From Bin87 sp026710825 (GTDB taxonomy: Bacteria > Chloroflexota > Dehalococcoidia > Lucifugimonadales > UBA3495): a stretch of 64,000 bases of DNA. The notes under the pieces were generated by a model that ran no database searches, had not been told where the DNA came from, and worked only from the letters and a program-made list of their open reading frames with translations. Positions 35,393 through 43,634 of this stretch are shown piece by piece. Both the position numbers and the translations under genes were made by a program. The stretch spans positions 3,224,001 to 3,288,000 of the forward strand of contig OZ247427.1 in the NCBI GenBank assembly GCA_965232815.1. The letters are read 5' to 3'. Numbering within the stretch: position 1 is the first letter of the stretch; every line of letters starts with the position of its first letter.

Positions 35393-36822
35393 CTGTGATT
35401 ACCTTGCGGCCATTTCAGCGTCAATTTGTCGCCAGTGCTACCGATCCGGCGATAGACAGGGCCGCACTGAGCTTGCCGCGTGGTAACGGTAAATCATGGC
35501 TTGCCGGACATTTGCTAACCCGCGCCCTAACTCCGGCGGATGATCTATACATTGCCGGTACCGAATCCGTGCTATGCGCGGCCAGCATAGAGCAAGCGCG
35601 GATCGTTTTCAGATTCGCCCGTTCGGAGCTGGAGCCGACGGGCGAATATCGTTTTTTGGATTCAAATACTCGAATCGGGATTGTCCATAAGCCGACTGGT
35701 ACCCGACTGCGGATCGTGGGCAGTAACGGTAAAACGGCAATGGGATTAGTTGATTGTCCGTTGGCAGTCTGCGATGAACCGGGCGCGTGGGAAACGAACG
35801 GGGGGCAGCTTATGAATGATGCCCTTGAAACGGCGCAGGGCAAGCCGGGTAGCCCGTTGCGGATCGTGTACATAGGCACACTAGCGCCGGCGGTGTCGGG
35901 ATGGTGGCATGATCTAATCGACGGCGGAACGCATGGCGCTACCTACGTACAGGCATTGCAGGGCGATGCTAACAAGTGGGATTACTGGCCGGAGATTCGG
36001 CGGTGTAATCCGTTGACGGCGGTATCGCCGGAGTTTCGTAAAAAGCTGTTAGCTGAGCGGGACGCGGCGCGGGCGGATAGCAGGCTAAAAGCGCGTTTCC
36101 TGAGCTATCGGTTGAATCTGCCTAGCGGCGACGAATCGACGATGTTGCTAACGGTTGATGATTGGGAACGGGTAACGGCGCGGGCGGTTGGTGATACGGA
36201 TGGCCGGCCGCTAGTCGGGATTGATTTAGGTGGTGGTCGGGCGTGGTCGGCGGCGGTTGCGATTTGGCAATCTGGGCGTATTGAGGCTATCGCGGTTTGT
36301 CCTGGCATTCCGAGTTTGGCGGATCAAGAGCGGCGGGATAGGGTACCCGCTGGCACGTATCAACGGCTGTATGACGGCGGCCAGCTCCGGTTAGCGCATG
36401 GCTTACGGGTACAGCCGCCGGCGGCCCTTATGGACGCTGTACGGGCCGCGTGGGGCGATCCTGCCTTGATTCTGTGCGATAGGTTTCGAGAGTCTGACCT
36501 TTTGGACTGTGGCGGCAAGGCACGGATCGAAACGCGGGTAACGCGATGGTCTGAGGCAGCGGCAGATATTCGAGCATTGCGTAAGCTGAGTGCGGACGGG
36601 CCGCTATCTTGCGCCCCAGAATCCGCGCCCCTGATAGCGGCCAGCTTATCTAGCGCGATGGTGGAAAATGACACGTCTGGAAATACCCGACTGCGGAAAC
36701 GCGGATCGAATAACACGGGCCGCGATGATGTTGCGGCGGCTTTGACGTTGGTTGCCGGAGCTTACGCTAGGGCGATGGACAGGCCGCAGAAACCGCGGCG
36801 CGTGTATCACGGGGCGGTATGA
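35380..36822 (+). CDS. terL: Terminase large subunit (TerL)
   Basis: The packaging motor cuts DNA and pumps it into the head. Conserved sequence begins VITLRPFQRQFVASATDPAI. The ATPase has Walker A SLPRGNGKSWLAG and a Walker B-like LAVCDEPGAWE. The RNase H-fold nuclease shows VGIDLGGGRAWSAA and the final acidic motif GRDDVAAALTL. The length of about 480 residues is normal. The start is uncertain: GTG at 35380 or 35395 both fit, while an upstream ORF extension to 35260 covers the zinc-ribbon gene and is not conserved. It overlaps HNH by ATGA. No small terminase is recognised next to it. Confidence 0.88.
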   Translation: MFRVTVITLRPFQRQFVASATDPAIDRAALSLPRGNGKSWLAGHLLTRALTPADDLYIAGTESVLCAASIEQARIVFRFARSELEPTGEYRFLDSNTRIGIVHKPTGTRLRIVGSNGKTAMGLVDCPLAVCDEPGAWETNGGQLMNDALETAQGKPGSPLRIVYIGTLAPAVSGWWHDLIDGGTHGATYVQALQGDANKWDYWPEIRRCNPLTAVSPEFRKKLLAERDAARADSRLKARFLSYRLNLPSGDESTMLLTVDDWERVTARAVGDTDGRPLVGIDLGGGRAWSAAVAIWQSGRIEAIAVCPGIPSLADQERRDRVPAGTYQRLYDGGQLRLAHGLRVQPPAALMDAVRAAWGDPALILCDRFRESDLLDCGGKARIETRVTRWSEAAADIRALRKLSADGPLSCAPESAPLIAASLSSAMVENDTSGNTRLRKRGSNNTGRDDVAAALTLVAGAYARAMDRPQKPRRVYHGAV

Positions 36823-37094
36823 GCAAACATCATCGCGCCTTGAATCGCCGGCGATGGCGGTTATTCCGGCAAAGTGTATTGAATCGGGACGGTTGGCGGT
36901 GTCAAGTCTGCGGACGGGCCGGCCGCTTGGAAGTCGATCATATAACACCGTTAGATTGCGGCGGCGCGGAATATGATCTAAGTAACGGCCAGACACTTTG
37001 CCGGAGCTGCCATATAGAGACAACGCGATTAGAGAATAAAAATCTTGACACTGAAAAGTATCGTCGGGAACGGTACATTGCTGATATGTACTAA
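36819..37094 (+). CDS. HNH endonuclease
   Basis: The 91-residue protein has the zinc pair CQVC, the catalytic LEVDHITPLDCGG, the Asn of DLSNGQTL and the pair CRSCH. Small HNH nucleases next to TerL are needed for cos-site cleavage in many cos-packaging phages and in cf-PICI satellites. The start overlaps the TerL stop (ATGA), showing coupled translation. It therefore supports cos-type packaging of this element. Confidence 0.88.
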   Translation: MSKHHRALNRRRWRLFRQSVLNRDGWRCQVCGRAGRLEVDHITPLDCGGAEYDLSNGQTLCRSCHIETTRLENKNLDTEKYRRERYIADMY

Positions 37095-37135
37095 TTCACG
37101 CTATGATGTAATTACACTTTGGGGGTAATTGCATT

Positions 37136-38371
37136 ATGACTGATAAGCAAAAGTAAGAACTCCGGCAGTCTGAAATCCGCACTAAACTTGCGGAACTGGC
37201 CGGAGCGGATGCTACCGACGAAACACGTAGCGAGATAAATACACTTAGCACTGAGTATCAGAGTAACGAATCAAAGATTAGTGCGTTGACTATCTCCGGC
37301 GATGGCCCGTTGGAAACGCGTAGCACTGAGGATCAGCAACGGCGCGAACTGGCGCAAGCCGCCAACGTTGGGCAGTTGGTATTTTACTTGCTAAACAACC
37401 GCCATACGTCGGGCGCGATGGCTGAATACCAGCGGGAATATGGCCTAGCGGATAACGAAATTTCGATCCGGCAGCTTATGGATCGGGAATACCACGATCC
37501 GGCGCAAGGCTTGGAAACCCGCGCCGTAACACCAGCTCCGGCGGACGTTGGGCAGAATCAACAGCCGATCATTCCCTATGTGTTTCCAATGGGCGCGCCG
37601 GCTTGGCTTGGCGTAGATATGCCGACCGTCGGAGTTGGCGAAATCGTCTATCCGGTGCTTACGTCGGAGCTGACCGTTGAGGCACTAGACGAAAACGCGG
37701 CGGGTACCGAAACAACCGGATCGTTTTCTGGCGACGTGCTAAGCCCAAGCCGCTTACAGGCTGAAATGTTTTACAGCCGAGAGGATCGGGCGCGTTTCGC
37801 TGGCATGGATTCTGCCCTACGCGAAAATCTATCTATGGGACTATCCAACGGTTTAGACGCGCAGATAATCGCCGGAGATAACGGACTGCTAGGCGCGAAC
37901 GGACTAACCGCCCGGACTGACGATGCAAGCGCAATCGCCACATTCGCAACCCATCGCGGGCTGGTGTATGACAACGTTACGATTGATGGCCGTTACGCTG
38001 GCATGGCGTCCGATGTACGGGTACTCATGGGGGCGCATGGCTACAATCACGCGGCCGGCGTGTACCGGGGCAACAATGCCGACGATAGCGCGTTGGATAG
38101 CCTTATGCGCGTGTCCGGCGGTGTCCGCGTGTCCGCTCACGTTCCGGCAGTGCCAGCTACCGGAGAGACTGGCGAAGGTACGCAAGCCGTCCTAATCCGC
38201 AAGGGTATGCGCCGGGATATGGTAGCTCCGATCTGGGATAACGTTGCCCTGATACCCGACGAAATTACTAAGGCTAAAAACGGCCAGATAGTGCTAACCG
38301 CCGTGATGCTGTATGCCGTCAAAATCGTTAGGGTTGACGGTTTCGAGCGGCGCACTGTGCAAGTGGCCTAA
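37136..38371 (+). CDS. HK97-type major capsid protein with early in-frame TAA
   Basis: The HK97-fold core is open from 37286 to the stop at 38371, with features such as PTVGVGEIVYPVL, LRENLSMGLSNGLDAQIIAG and the end AKNGQIVLTAVMLYAVKIVR. The natural start appears to be the ATG at 37136 (GGGGG 11 nt upstream): MTDKQK, then TAA at 37154-37156, then ELRQSEIRTKLAELAGADAT in frame. This is the coiled-coil delta (scaffold) domain expected at the N-terminus of HK97-like capsid proteins. A CAA to TAA change explains it. The only later in-frame start is a TTG at 37286 with no clear site. Either the gene is damaged, the stop is read through, or the base is an error. Confidence 0.8.
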
Positions 38372-38953
38372 TGGATTATCTGAGCTGGCCGGGAAATCTC
38401 GAAATCCGGCAAGTCAACGGCAGTCGCCTACTGCATGGCGAATTTCCCTATAACGGGCTGGCGACGATGGCGGATCGGGGGCGCGTCCGTAAGGAACGGA
38501 TAGCGTCCGGCGCGTTTGATTATTCAATCAACGATCCTGATTCGCGGATTGATTTGCTGGTAGGCCATGAATGGGGCAAGCCGGTTGCATCGCGGCAAGC
38601 TGGCACGTTGGATATTCGGAACGATGGCGATAGCGTGGTATTCGATGCAATGTTGCCCGATGATCCGCCGAGCTGGGTAACGGACGCTGAAAAGGCTATC
38701 GCGGCCCGATCCATGACCGGACTATCGCCCGGATTCAGAGTACCGCCGTTGGCTGTGGTACCTGGGTCTGAGCGCACGATACCCGAACCCGGCCCCGTCG
38801 GTTTCGATCCGTGAAATTGCCCATGCCGTGCTACGGGAAATGTCCATCGTTACCAGCGCGGGATACATAGAGGCTACGGTTGAACTCCGATCCGATGATG
38901 ATATTTGGCAACCGCAACCGCTGAATCTGGCGACGATATGGCAGTATCTCTAA
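38371..38953 (+). CDS. Prohead protease (HK97/U35 type), frameshifted near its end
   Basis: The ATG shares a base with the capsid stop. The sequence reads LEIRQVNGSRLLHGEFPYNG, then RIASGAFDYSI, LLVGHEWGKPVASR (catalytic His) and RSMTGLSPGF (catalytic Ser region). The first frame ends early at 38814. After the CCCC run near 38795 a +1 frame continues SVSIREIAHAVLREMSIVTS, then AGYIEATVELRS, the usual C-terminal strand region of this family, and stops at 38953. The true end overlaps the next gene by 16 bp. One extra C, real or an error, explains the break. It cleaves the scaffold part of the capsid protein. Confidence 0.8.
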
Positions 38954-39225
38954 CCGTGCCGGAGCTGTTAGCGGCCCTACGCATGGGCGATAGCTCCGAG
39001 GAAACCGCCGAAGCATCGCGGTTGCTGGCCTACGCAACCGAAGCCGTTACCAAACACGCGCCGGACGCGCCCGACGTTGCCCACAACGAAGCCGCGATTA
39101 GGGTTGCCGGGTATCTGTTTGATTCGCCATTTGCGGCCCGTAACGCGGCTTTTGCGAACTCGCTAAGGAACTCCGGGGCCGGATCTATCCTGCTACCGTA
39201 CCGCCAGCATAGGGTCGGAGCTTGA
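38938..39225 (+). CDS. Head-tail connector protein (gp6-like)
   Basis: The ATG at 38938 overlaps the restored protease end. The 95-residue helical protein reads MAVSLTVPELLAALRMGDSS, LLAYATEAVTKHAPDAPDVA and EAAIRVAGYLFDSPFAARN, the pattern of HK97 gp6/SPP1 gp15 connectors that form a ring below the portal. Presence of connector genes suggests that heads made by this element are prepared to join tails, although no tail gene is present. Confidence 0.8.
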   Translation: MAVSLTVPELLAALRMGDSSEETAEASRLLAYATEAVTKHAPDAPDVAHNEAAIRVAGYLFDSPFAARNAAFANSLRNSGAGSILLPYRQHRVGA

Positions 39226-39229
39226 CGCT

Positions 39230-39574
39230 ATGGGATTAGACCGCCGAATCAGAATCGTCATTTACGGGGCCGGAGTAGTGGACGCTTGGGGCCGCTACAC
39301 ACAAGGCGCGCCGGAGTATCACGACGTATGGGCAGAATACCGGGCGCAATCGCAGGAACTCCGGTTAGAGCTGGGTATCACAACCCAGAATTTCAAGACT
39401 TGGCGCGTCCGCTATTTGCAATGCCTGATTGACGCATCCGAGCTATTGCCCAATATCGAAATAATCGACGGCGGCTTGACGTATAAGCCGACCAACATTG
39501 TCGAGGATACCGGCAAGTATGACGATATGCGCCGTCGGTATATCCTGATTCACGGGGTACACGATCCGCAATGA
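39230..39574 (+). CDS. Head-tail adaptor / head-closure protein
   Basis: The 114-residue beta-rich protein begins MGLDRRIRIVIYGAGVVDAW. It has WAEYRAQSQELRLELGITT, then RVRYLQCLID and ends RRRYILIHGVHD. This resembles phage head-tail adaptors of the SPP1 gp16 type (Phage_H_T_join). It starts 4 bp after the connector and overlaps the portal gene by ATGA. Confidence 0.75.
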   Translation: MGLDRRIRIVIYGAGVVDAWGRYTQGAPEYHDVWAEYRAQSQELRLELGITTQNFKTWRVRYLQCLIDASELLPNIEIIDGGLTYKPTNIVEDTGKYDDMRRRYILIHGVHDPQ

Positions 39575-40695
39575 ACTGGCCGCGCCGATCAAACACTGAA
39601 ATCGAACGGTTGGAAACGCGAGTTTCGGAGCTGGAAACCCAGCTTGAAACTGAGCTTGAAACCCGCGCCGATACGTCATACACCGACGCACTGGTAACGG
39701 CCCTGCTAAGGCAGGCGCAAGGGCGAAATCACAAGCCGGCCCTAGTGTCGGCAACGGGCGCGTTAGAGGCTTGCGCGGGCAAAATCGGCTTGGCATTTGC
39801 CGGAGCTGAAATCAAGGGCAGGGAAATAATCATCAATTCCCTTGCGCCTGATCTAATGGCGATGATAGGCCGTGCCTTGATTCGACGGGGTGAAATCGTG
39901 CTGCTGATTGATACTGAGTCGGGCAATCTCCGGCTTACTCCGGCCATGTCGCACAGCATCGCCGGCGGACCGAATCCCGACACTTGGGAATATGACGTTT
40001 CGCTACCCGGCCCGTCGGAAACGGCGACATACAGCGTCTCAGCGGCGCGTGTCGTCCATTTGATGTATGCCCGTGATCCTGAAACACCGTGGCGCGGTAT
40101 CGGCCCTATCGGAGTAGCGGCCCTAGCTGGTGAATTGTCCGCTGAAACGGTATCGGCCCTTGCCGACGAATCGGGCGGGCCGCGCGGATCGTTTATGCCC
40201 CTGCCCAAAGATGGCGACGATCCGACGATTGAAAATCTGAAATCCGACATGCGGACTGCGGGCGGTAAAATGCTTGCCGTCGAATCAACCGCCTATTGGA
40301 ATGGGGGCGGAACCGCGCCTAGCGGCGGAACCGCGTCTAGCGACTGGCAACAAAAGCGTTTCGGAGCTAATCCGCCGGCCGGACTGGTGAACGTGGCGGA
40401 ACTGGCGACACGGGAAATCTACGCGGCTTGCGGACTATCTAGCGCACTATTCGGCGGATCGGACGCGCCGGGTACCCGTGAAGCTTGGCGACTGGCATTG
40501 TTTGGGACTATCGCGCCGTTGGGCCGGATCGTCGAAACTGAGCTAAGGCGCAAGCTTGACGATGATGTATCGCTCAGTTGGGACGAACTGAGAGCATCGG
40601 ATTTATCGGGCCGCGCCCGTGCGTTTCAAAGTATGGTGGGCGGTGGTATGGACGTTGACAAGGCGGCGGCACTGGCCGGGTTGCTAACTGAATGA
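39571..40695 (+). CDS. Portal protein
   Basis: The 374-residue protein starts with a coiled coil (ERLETRVSELETQLETELET) and continues into the portal fold: LMAMIGRALIRRGEIVLLID, ARVVHLMYARDPETPWRGIG, and the crown-proximal ALFGGSDAPGTREAWRLALF then APLGRIVETELRRKL. Portals form the dodecameric DNA gate. In HK97-like operons the portal lies upstream of protease and capsid; here it is the last of the set, so the module order is rearranged. Length is slightly under the usual 400. Confidence 0.88.
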   Translation: MNWPRRSNTEIERLETRVSELETQLETELETRADTSYTDALVTALLRQAQGRNHKPALVSATGALEACAGKIGLAFAGAEIKGREIIINSLAPDLMAMIGRALIRRGEIVLLIDTESGNLRLTPAMSHSIAGGPNPDTWEYDVSLPGPSETATYSVSAARVVHLMYARDPETPWRGIGPIGVAALAGELSAETVSALADESGGPRGSFMPLPKDGDDPTIENLKSDMRTAGGKMLAVESTAYWNGGGTAPSGGTASSDWQQKRFGANPPAGLVNVAELATREIYAACGLSSALFGGSDAPGTREAWRLALFGTIAPLGRIVETELRRKLDDDVSLSWDELRASDLSGRARAFQSMVGGGMDVDKAAALAGLLTE

Positions 40696-40716
40696 AACCG
40701 GAGGTAAAGGCATAGG

Positions 40717-41052
40717 ATGGCAAATCAGAAAACGAAACGGATGGATAAAGCGATTAGGGCTGAGATGATGCGCCTCTTGAGGGAGCGCGTGAACAACCCT
40801 ACCCTGCATTGGCTACGATCCCGGGTAAAATCCGACGACGAACTATTTGCTGGTCAGTTGCTGAAAGACGCCGGGTACTTTGCCGGCGACGGCAGAATTA
40901 CGATTGCGGGAATGGATTACTACCGGCGGGAAACAATGCAGTTTAGGTGGGCGCGGGAAAATTGGTTTCCGGCATTCGTAGCGGTGCTGACCGCCGGAGC
41001 AACGCTAGGGGCGGGCATTCTCACTATCTGGTTTGGCAACCGCCCGTGTTGA
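40717..41052 (+). CDS. Winged-helix-like protein with C-terminal membrane helix
   Basis: The 111-residue product has a basic helical N-terminus, a small wHTH-like part (LLKDAGYFAGDGRITIAGMD, YYRRE) and one C-terminal membrane segment (WFPAFVAVLTAGATLGAGIL). It resembles small phage-encoded proteins with ITxxGxDYL motifs. The function is unknown; membrane targeting could serve lysis, superinfection exclusion or host interference. It is the last gene before the right end of the element. Confidence 0.55.
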   Translation: MANQKTKRMDKAIRAEMMRLLRERVNNPTLHWLRSRVKSDDELFAGQLLKDAGYFAGDGRITIAGMDYYRRETMQFRWARENWFPAFVAVLTAGATLGAGILTIWFGNRPC

Positions 41053-41076
41053 ATGGGCCGGCGGGTTTGCTGAGCG

Positions 41077-41131
41077 CAAAAGTAGTCTTGAAAGTAGTAA
41101 CCGCCCCGTGATTGGGGCGGTTTCCTACTCA
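41077..41131. repeat. Right-end repeat cluster, putative integrase arm sites
   Basis: CAAAAGTAGTCTTGAAAGTA (from 41077) shares GTAGTCTTGA with 31922-31931 and AAAGTAGTAAC with 31964. TTTCCTACTC at 41121 is the inverted form of the left-end GAGTAGGAAA. Together with the left cluster these bracket the element. Confidence 0.5.
41099..41122 (+). terminator. Hairpin terminator at element right end
   Basis: AACCGCCCC and GGGGCGGTT form a perfect 9-bp stem around GTGATT, then TTTCC. It closes the late operon before the convergent tRNA gene. Confidence 0.75.
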
Positions 41132-41145
41132 AAATGGGGCCACAG

Positions 41146-41221
41146 TGGAGCCGATGAAGGGACTCGAACCCTTGACCTGCGGTTTACGAAACCGCTGCTC
41201 TTCCGGCTGAGCTACATCGGC
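41146..41221 (-). tRNA. tRNA-Thr (anticodon CGT)
   Basis: Read on the minus strand, GCCGATG pairs perfectly with CATCGGC in the acceptor stem. The D-arm GCTC/GAGC, anticodon stem GCGGT/ACCGC with loop TTCGTAA (CGT, codon ACG) and T-arm AAGGG/CCCTT with TTCGAGT follow. The CCA end is encoded. The 3' end faces the integrated element and is its likely attachment site; the gene is intact. Confidence 0.97.
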
Positions 41222-41404
41222 GTACATTCCATTGTACGACGGTGCTGATGAATTTCTCAACATCGCTCCGCCGATCCCGACACTCTGACAATCCCGCACG
41301 CCCGTCGAATAGGCTAAAATACGCCGGCGGCGCGGCACGATGTGGTCCACCGGCCCGCACCGGCCCCCGCCAACAGTAACCCGACAACAGGAGGCAATCC
41401 GACA

Positions 41405-41770
41405 ATGTTCGTGCGCATCTATACCGGAGAAGACGGACAGACCCACTTCGAGGACCTCGACCTGCCCTCGGACCGGGCCATACACAGCGGCATGCAGGTC
41501 ACTCCCGGCGTGAACTTCCGACGTTTCGAGCCGGGATACTTCTCCGACTGGCACACCGCTCCCCGCCGGCAGTACGTGATCACCCTGGCCGGCGAGATGG
41601 AAATCGGCATCGGCGACGGGACCAAGCGCCGCTTCGGAGCCGGCGATGTCCTCATGGCCGATGACCTCACCGGACAGGGTCATACGACCGGGGTCGTCGG
41701 AGATCAGCCGCGCATCTCCGTGACCATCCCGATCACCCTCTGGTCGCCCTGGCTGCCGGCCGAGGAATAA
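41405..41770 (+). CDS. Cupin-domain protein
   Basis: The ATG has AGGAGG 11 nt upstream. The 121-residue product shows the first cupin motif GYFSDWHTAPRRQYVITLAG and a second with FGAGDVLMADDLTGQGHTT, holding candidate metal ligands. It is a single-domain cytoplasmic cupin of unknown substrate. It converges on the LLM monooxygenase 15 bp away and lies just outside the element on the tRNA side. Confidence 0.88.
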   Translation: MFVRIYTGEDGQTHFEDLDLPSDRAIHSGMQVTPGVNFRRFEPGYFSDWHTAPRRQYVITLAGEMEIGIGDGTKRRFGAGDVLMADDLTGQGHTTGVVGDQPRISVTIPITLWSPWLPAEE

Positions 41771-41785
41771 AACCGACCATCAGCA

Positions 41786-42781
41786 TCACGCCGCCGGGGC
41801 GTTGGCTCGGATGATTTCCTGAGCCGACTCCGCGGCGTTCGGGCCGCATACCCTGGGAGCGATGATGGGCAGCGTGATGCCCGCCTCCCGGTATTCGGCC
41901 AGCCTTTCCCGTCGCGCCCCAGGATCCGATGGCAACGACATCCGGTCGATCAGCCCGTCGGGCACCAATTGTTCCGCCTGTCCGATCTCACCTTCCCGCC
42001 AGGCGCGCCGAACCATCTCCACCTCATCGGCGAAACCGGCTTCCGACATCAACCGACGGTACCTCGGGAATCGCCCAGCGTACGTCGCGGCTACTCGTCG
42101 CATCCCGCCATCCCCGGCGCCGGGAGCAGCCACGGACAACAAGGTCGCCATTTCGACCGATGCTGGATCCGCGCCGACGCCGGCTGCGCCTTCAGCCACG
42201 TACTGGGCCGCGATGCGAGCGTACTCGGGGGTGCACCAGGTCAACAACGCGCCCTGGCTGATTTCACCGGCTATTCCGAGCATCTTGGGGAACACGGCTG
42301 CCAGATAGATGGGCAACTCCGGTCGCAGAACAGGAAAGTGCAGGTCAAAGGTTTCGATGCTGGTGACCTCGCCCTGGTAGTCCACCAGTTTTCCATCCCT
42401 CAACAGGCTGCGCACGACGTCAATTGTGTCGCGGACCCTGGGGATGGGCGCCGAAAATTCCAGGCCGTGCTCGGGGCCGACCTGCACCCGGTGGCTGCTC
42501 CCCAATCCCAGGATGAAGCGCCCGTGCGAGTAATGGTCTACGCACGCCGCCGCCATCGCGATGGTTGGCGCGCTGCGGACAAACACGCTGCTGATGCTGG
42601 TGCCCAGTTGAATTCGGGACGTGGCGAGCGCACACGCCGTGAGGATCGAAAACTGGTCGCCGCCGTGTCCCTCGGCAACCCATGCCGAATCGTACCCGAG
42701 TTCCTCGGCCAGCTGTACGCACCGCACCACATCGTGAGGGGACATGCCCCCGCCGGTAAATGCCACGCCGATTCGGTCCAC
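41786..42781 (-). CDS. LLM-class flavin-dependent oxidoreductase
   Basis: The 331-residue luciferase-like enzyme starts MDRIGVAFTGGGMSPHDVVR. ELGYDSAWVAEGHGGDQFSI, GTSISSVFVRSAPTIAMAAA and GRFILGLGSSHRVQVGPEHG are the TIM-barrel flavin motifs seen in F420-type members. The substrate is unknown. It is the last gene of a minus-strand row with a methyltransferase 13 bp upstream and a quinone oxidoreductase, so the three probably share a transcript. Confidence 0.9.
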   Translation of the reverse strand: MDRIGVAFTGGGMSPHDVVRCVQLAEELGYDSAWVAEGHGGDQFSILTACALATSRIQLGTSISSVFVRSAPTIAMAAACVDHYSHGRFILGLGSSHRVQVGPEHGLEFSAPIPRVRDTIDVVRSLLRDGKLVDYQGEVTSIETFDLHFPVLRPELPIYLAAVFPKMLGIAGEISQGALLTWCTPEYARIAAQYVAEGAAGVGADPASVEMATLLSVAAPGAGDGGMRRVAATYAGRFPRYRRLMSEAGFADEVEMVRRAWREGEIGQAEQLVPDGLIDRMSLPSDPGARRERLAEYREAGITLPIIAPRVCGPNAAESAQEIIRANAPAA

Positions 42782-42794
42782 GATGCCCTCCTTG

Positions 42795-43634
42795 TCAGGC
42801 CAGCCTGCGGCCGCCGGTTGCCCACGTGATAAGCACCGCGCGCGGGTCGCTCATCCAGCGCGGGGTCCATCCTTTTGGTGACCGAACGAATAACTGCTCA
42901 ATGTTGGACGCCACGGTTGATCGGGTGTGGTCGTCCTCCGATTCCAGCCACCGCATCGCCAGGTCGATCGCGGACTCCTCCGTCAGGTCGCGCTCCGCAT
43001 CGATCAACCACCAGGGCTCATCCGGCAACGGTCGTATCTCGGGCAGCAATCCCATCTCCCACAGAACCGCGGACAATTCCGGCAAGCCCGGCCATCTCGG
43101 GGGAGATTCCCCCAACACCGCCTCCCTTAGCATGGAACCCATGTCACCGGGGGTTGGCCTCCATAACTGGATCATGACGCGTCGGGACGCCGAGTTATGG
43201 AGTTTGATCACAAAGGGAACGATGTCGCGCACGAAATAGGTCACATCCGACAGATGGATGACTTCGCCGACCTCATCCGAATCCATCCACCAATCCGTCG
43301 CGATGCGCGTGTTGGAGATTCCTGCCTCGTCCCGCGCTGCGATGAACTGCTCGCGCATACCTGCCGACGGTTCAATCAGCACAACCTCATGGACACAGTC
43401 CGCCAGTGCAAGTGAGACGCGACCGGCCCCTCCGCCGACGTCCAGGAAAACATCTGTCGGTTCCCGGTACTCGGCAACCGCGGCGAGGTTGGAATCCCGG
43501 GGTCGTTTCGGATCCAGCCGGAAAAGTTCCGCCAGATCCGCCCAGTGATCCCCGGGCATCTGGTGATCCGAGAACCGATCGGCCGCCAGCGCGGCGTCAT
43601 AAACGGCGGCGTATCGCGCCGCGGCGCTGGTCAT
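42795..43634 (-). CDS. SAM-dependent methyltransferase
   Basis: The 279-residue class I methyltransferase has motif I VFLDVGGGAGRVSLALADCV, the acidic motif II end VVLIEPSAGM and a motif IV region IHLSDVTYFVRD. The first 40 residues are helical. It probably methylates a small molecule in the cytoplasm; the substrate is unknown. Its ATG overlaps the stop of the upstream quinone oxidoreductase (43631-43634). Confidence 0.87.
   Translation of the reverse strand: MTSAAARYAAVYDAALAADRFSDHQMPGDHWADLAELFRLDPKRPRDSNLAAVAEYREPTDVFLDVGGGAGRVSLALADCVHEVVLIEPSAGMREQFIAARDEAGISNTRIATDWWMDSDEVGEVIHLSDVTYFVRDIVPFVIKLHNSASRRVMIQLWRPTPGDMGSMLREAVLGESPPRWPGLPELSAVLWEMGLLPEIRPLPDEPWWLIDAERDLTEESAIDLAMRWLESEDDHTRSTVASNIEQLFVRSPKGWTPRWMSDPRAVLITWATGGRRLA

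Larger units (their letters stand above)
31834..41148. mobile_element. Integrated capsid-forming phage-satellite-like element
   Basis: The roughly 9.3-kb block lies between a 9-bp TGGAGCCGA at 31834 and the same sequence at the 3' end of tRNA-Thr at 41146. It holds a P4-type integrase, an AlpA-like protein, three zinc-finger ORFs, TerL, HNH nuclease, HK97-type capsid, prohead protease, connector, adaptor and portal, all on the plus strand with frequent ATGA overlaps. There is no tail, tape measure, holin, lysin, small terminase or replicase recognised. That gene content matches capsid-forming satellites (cf-PICI), which package themselves in their own heads and borrow tails. A decayed prophage is the main alternative. 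Exact ends are tentative. Confidence 0.65.
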
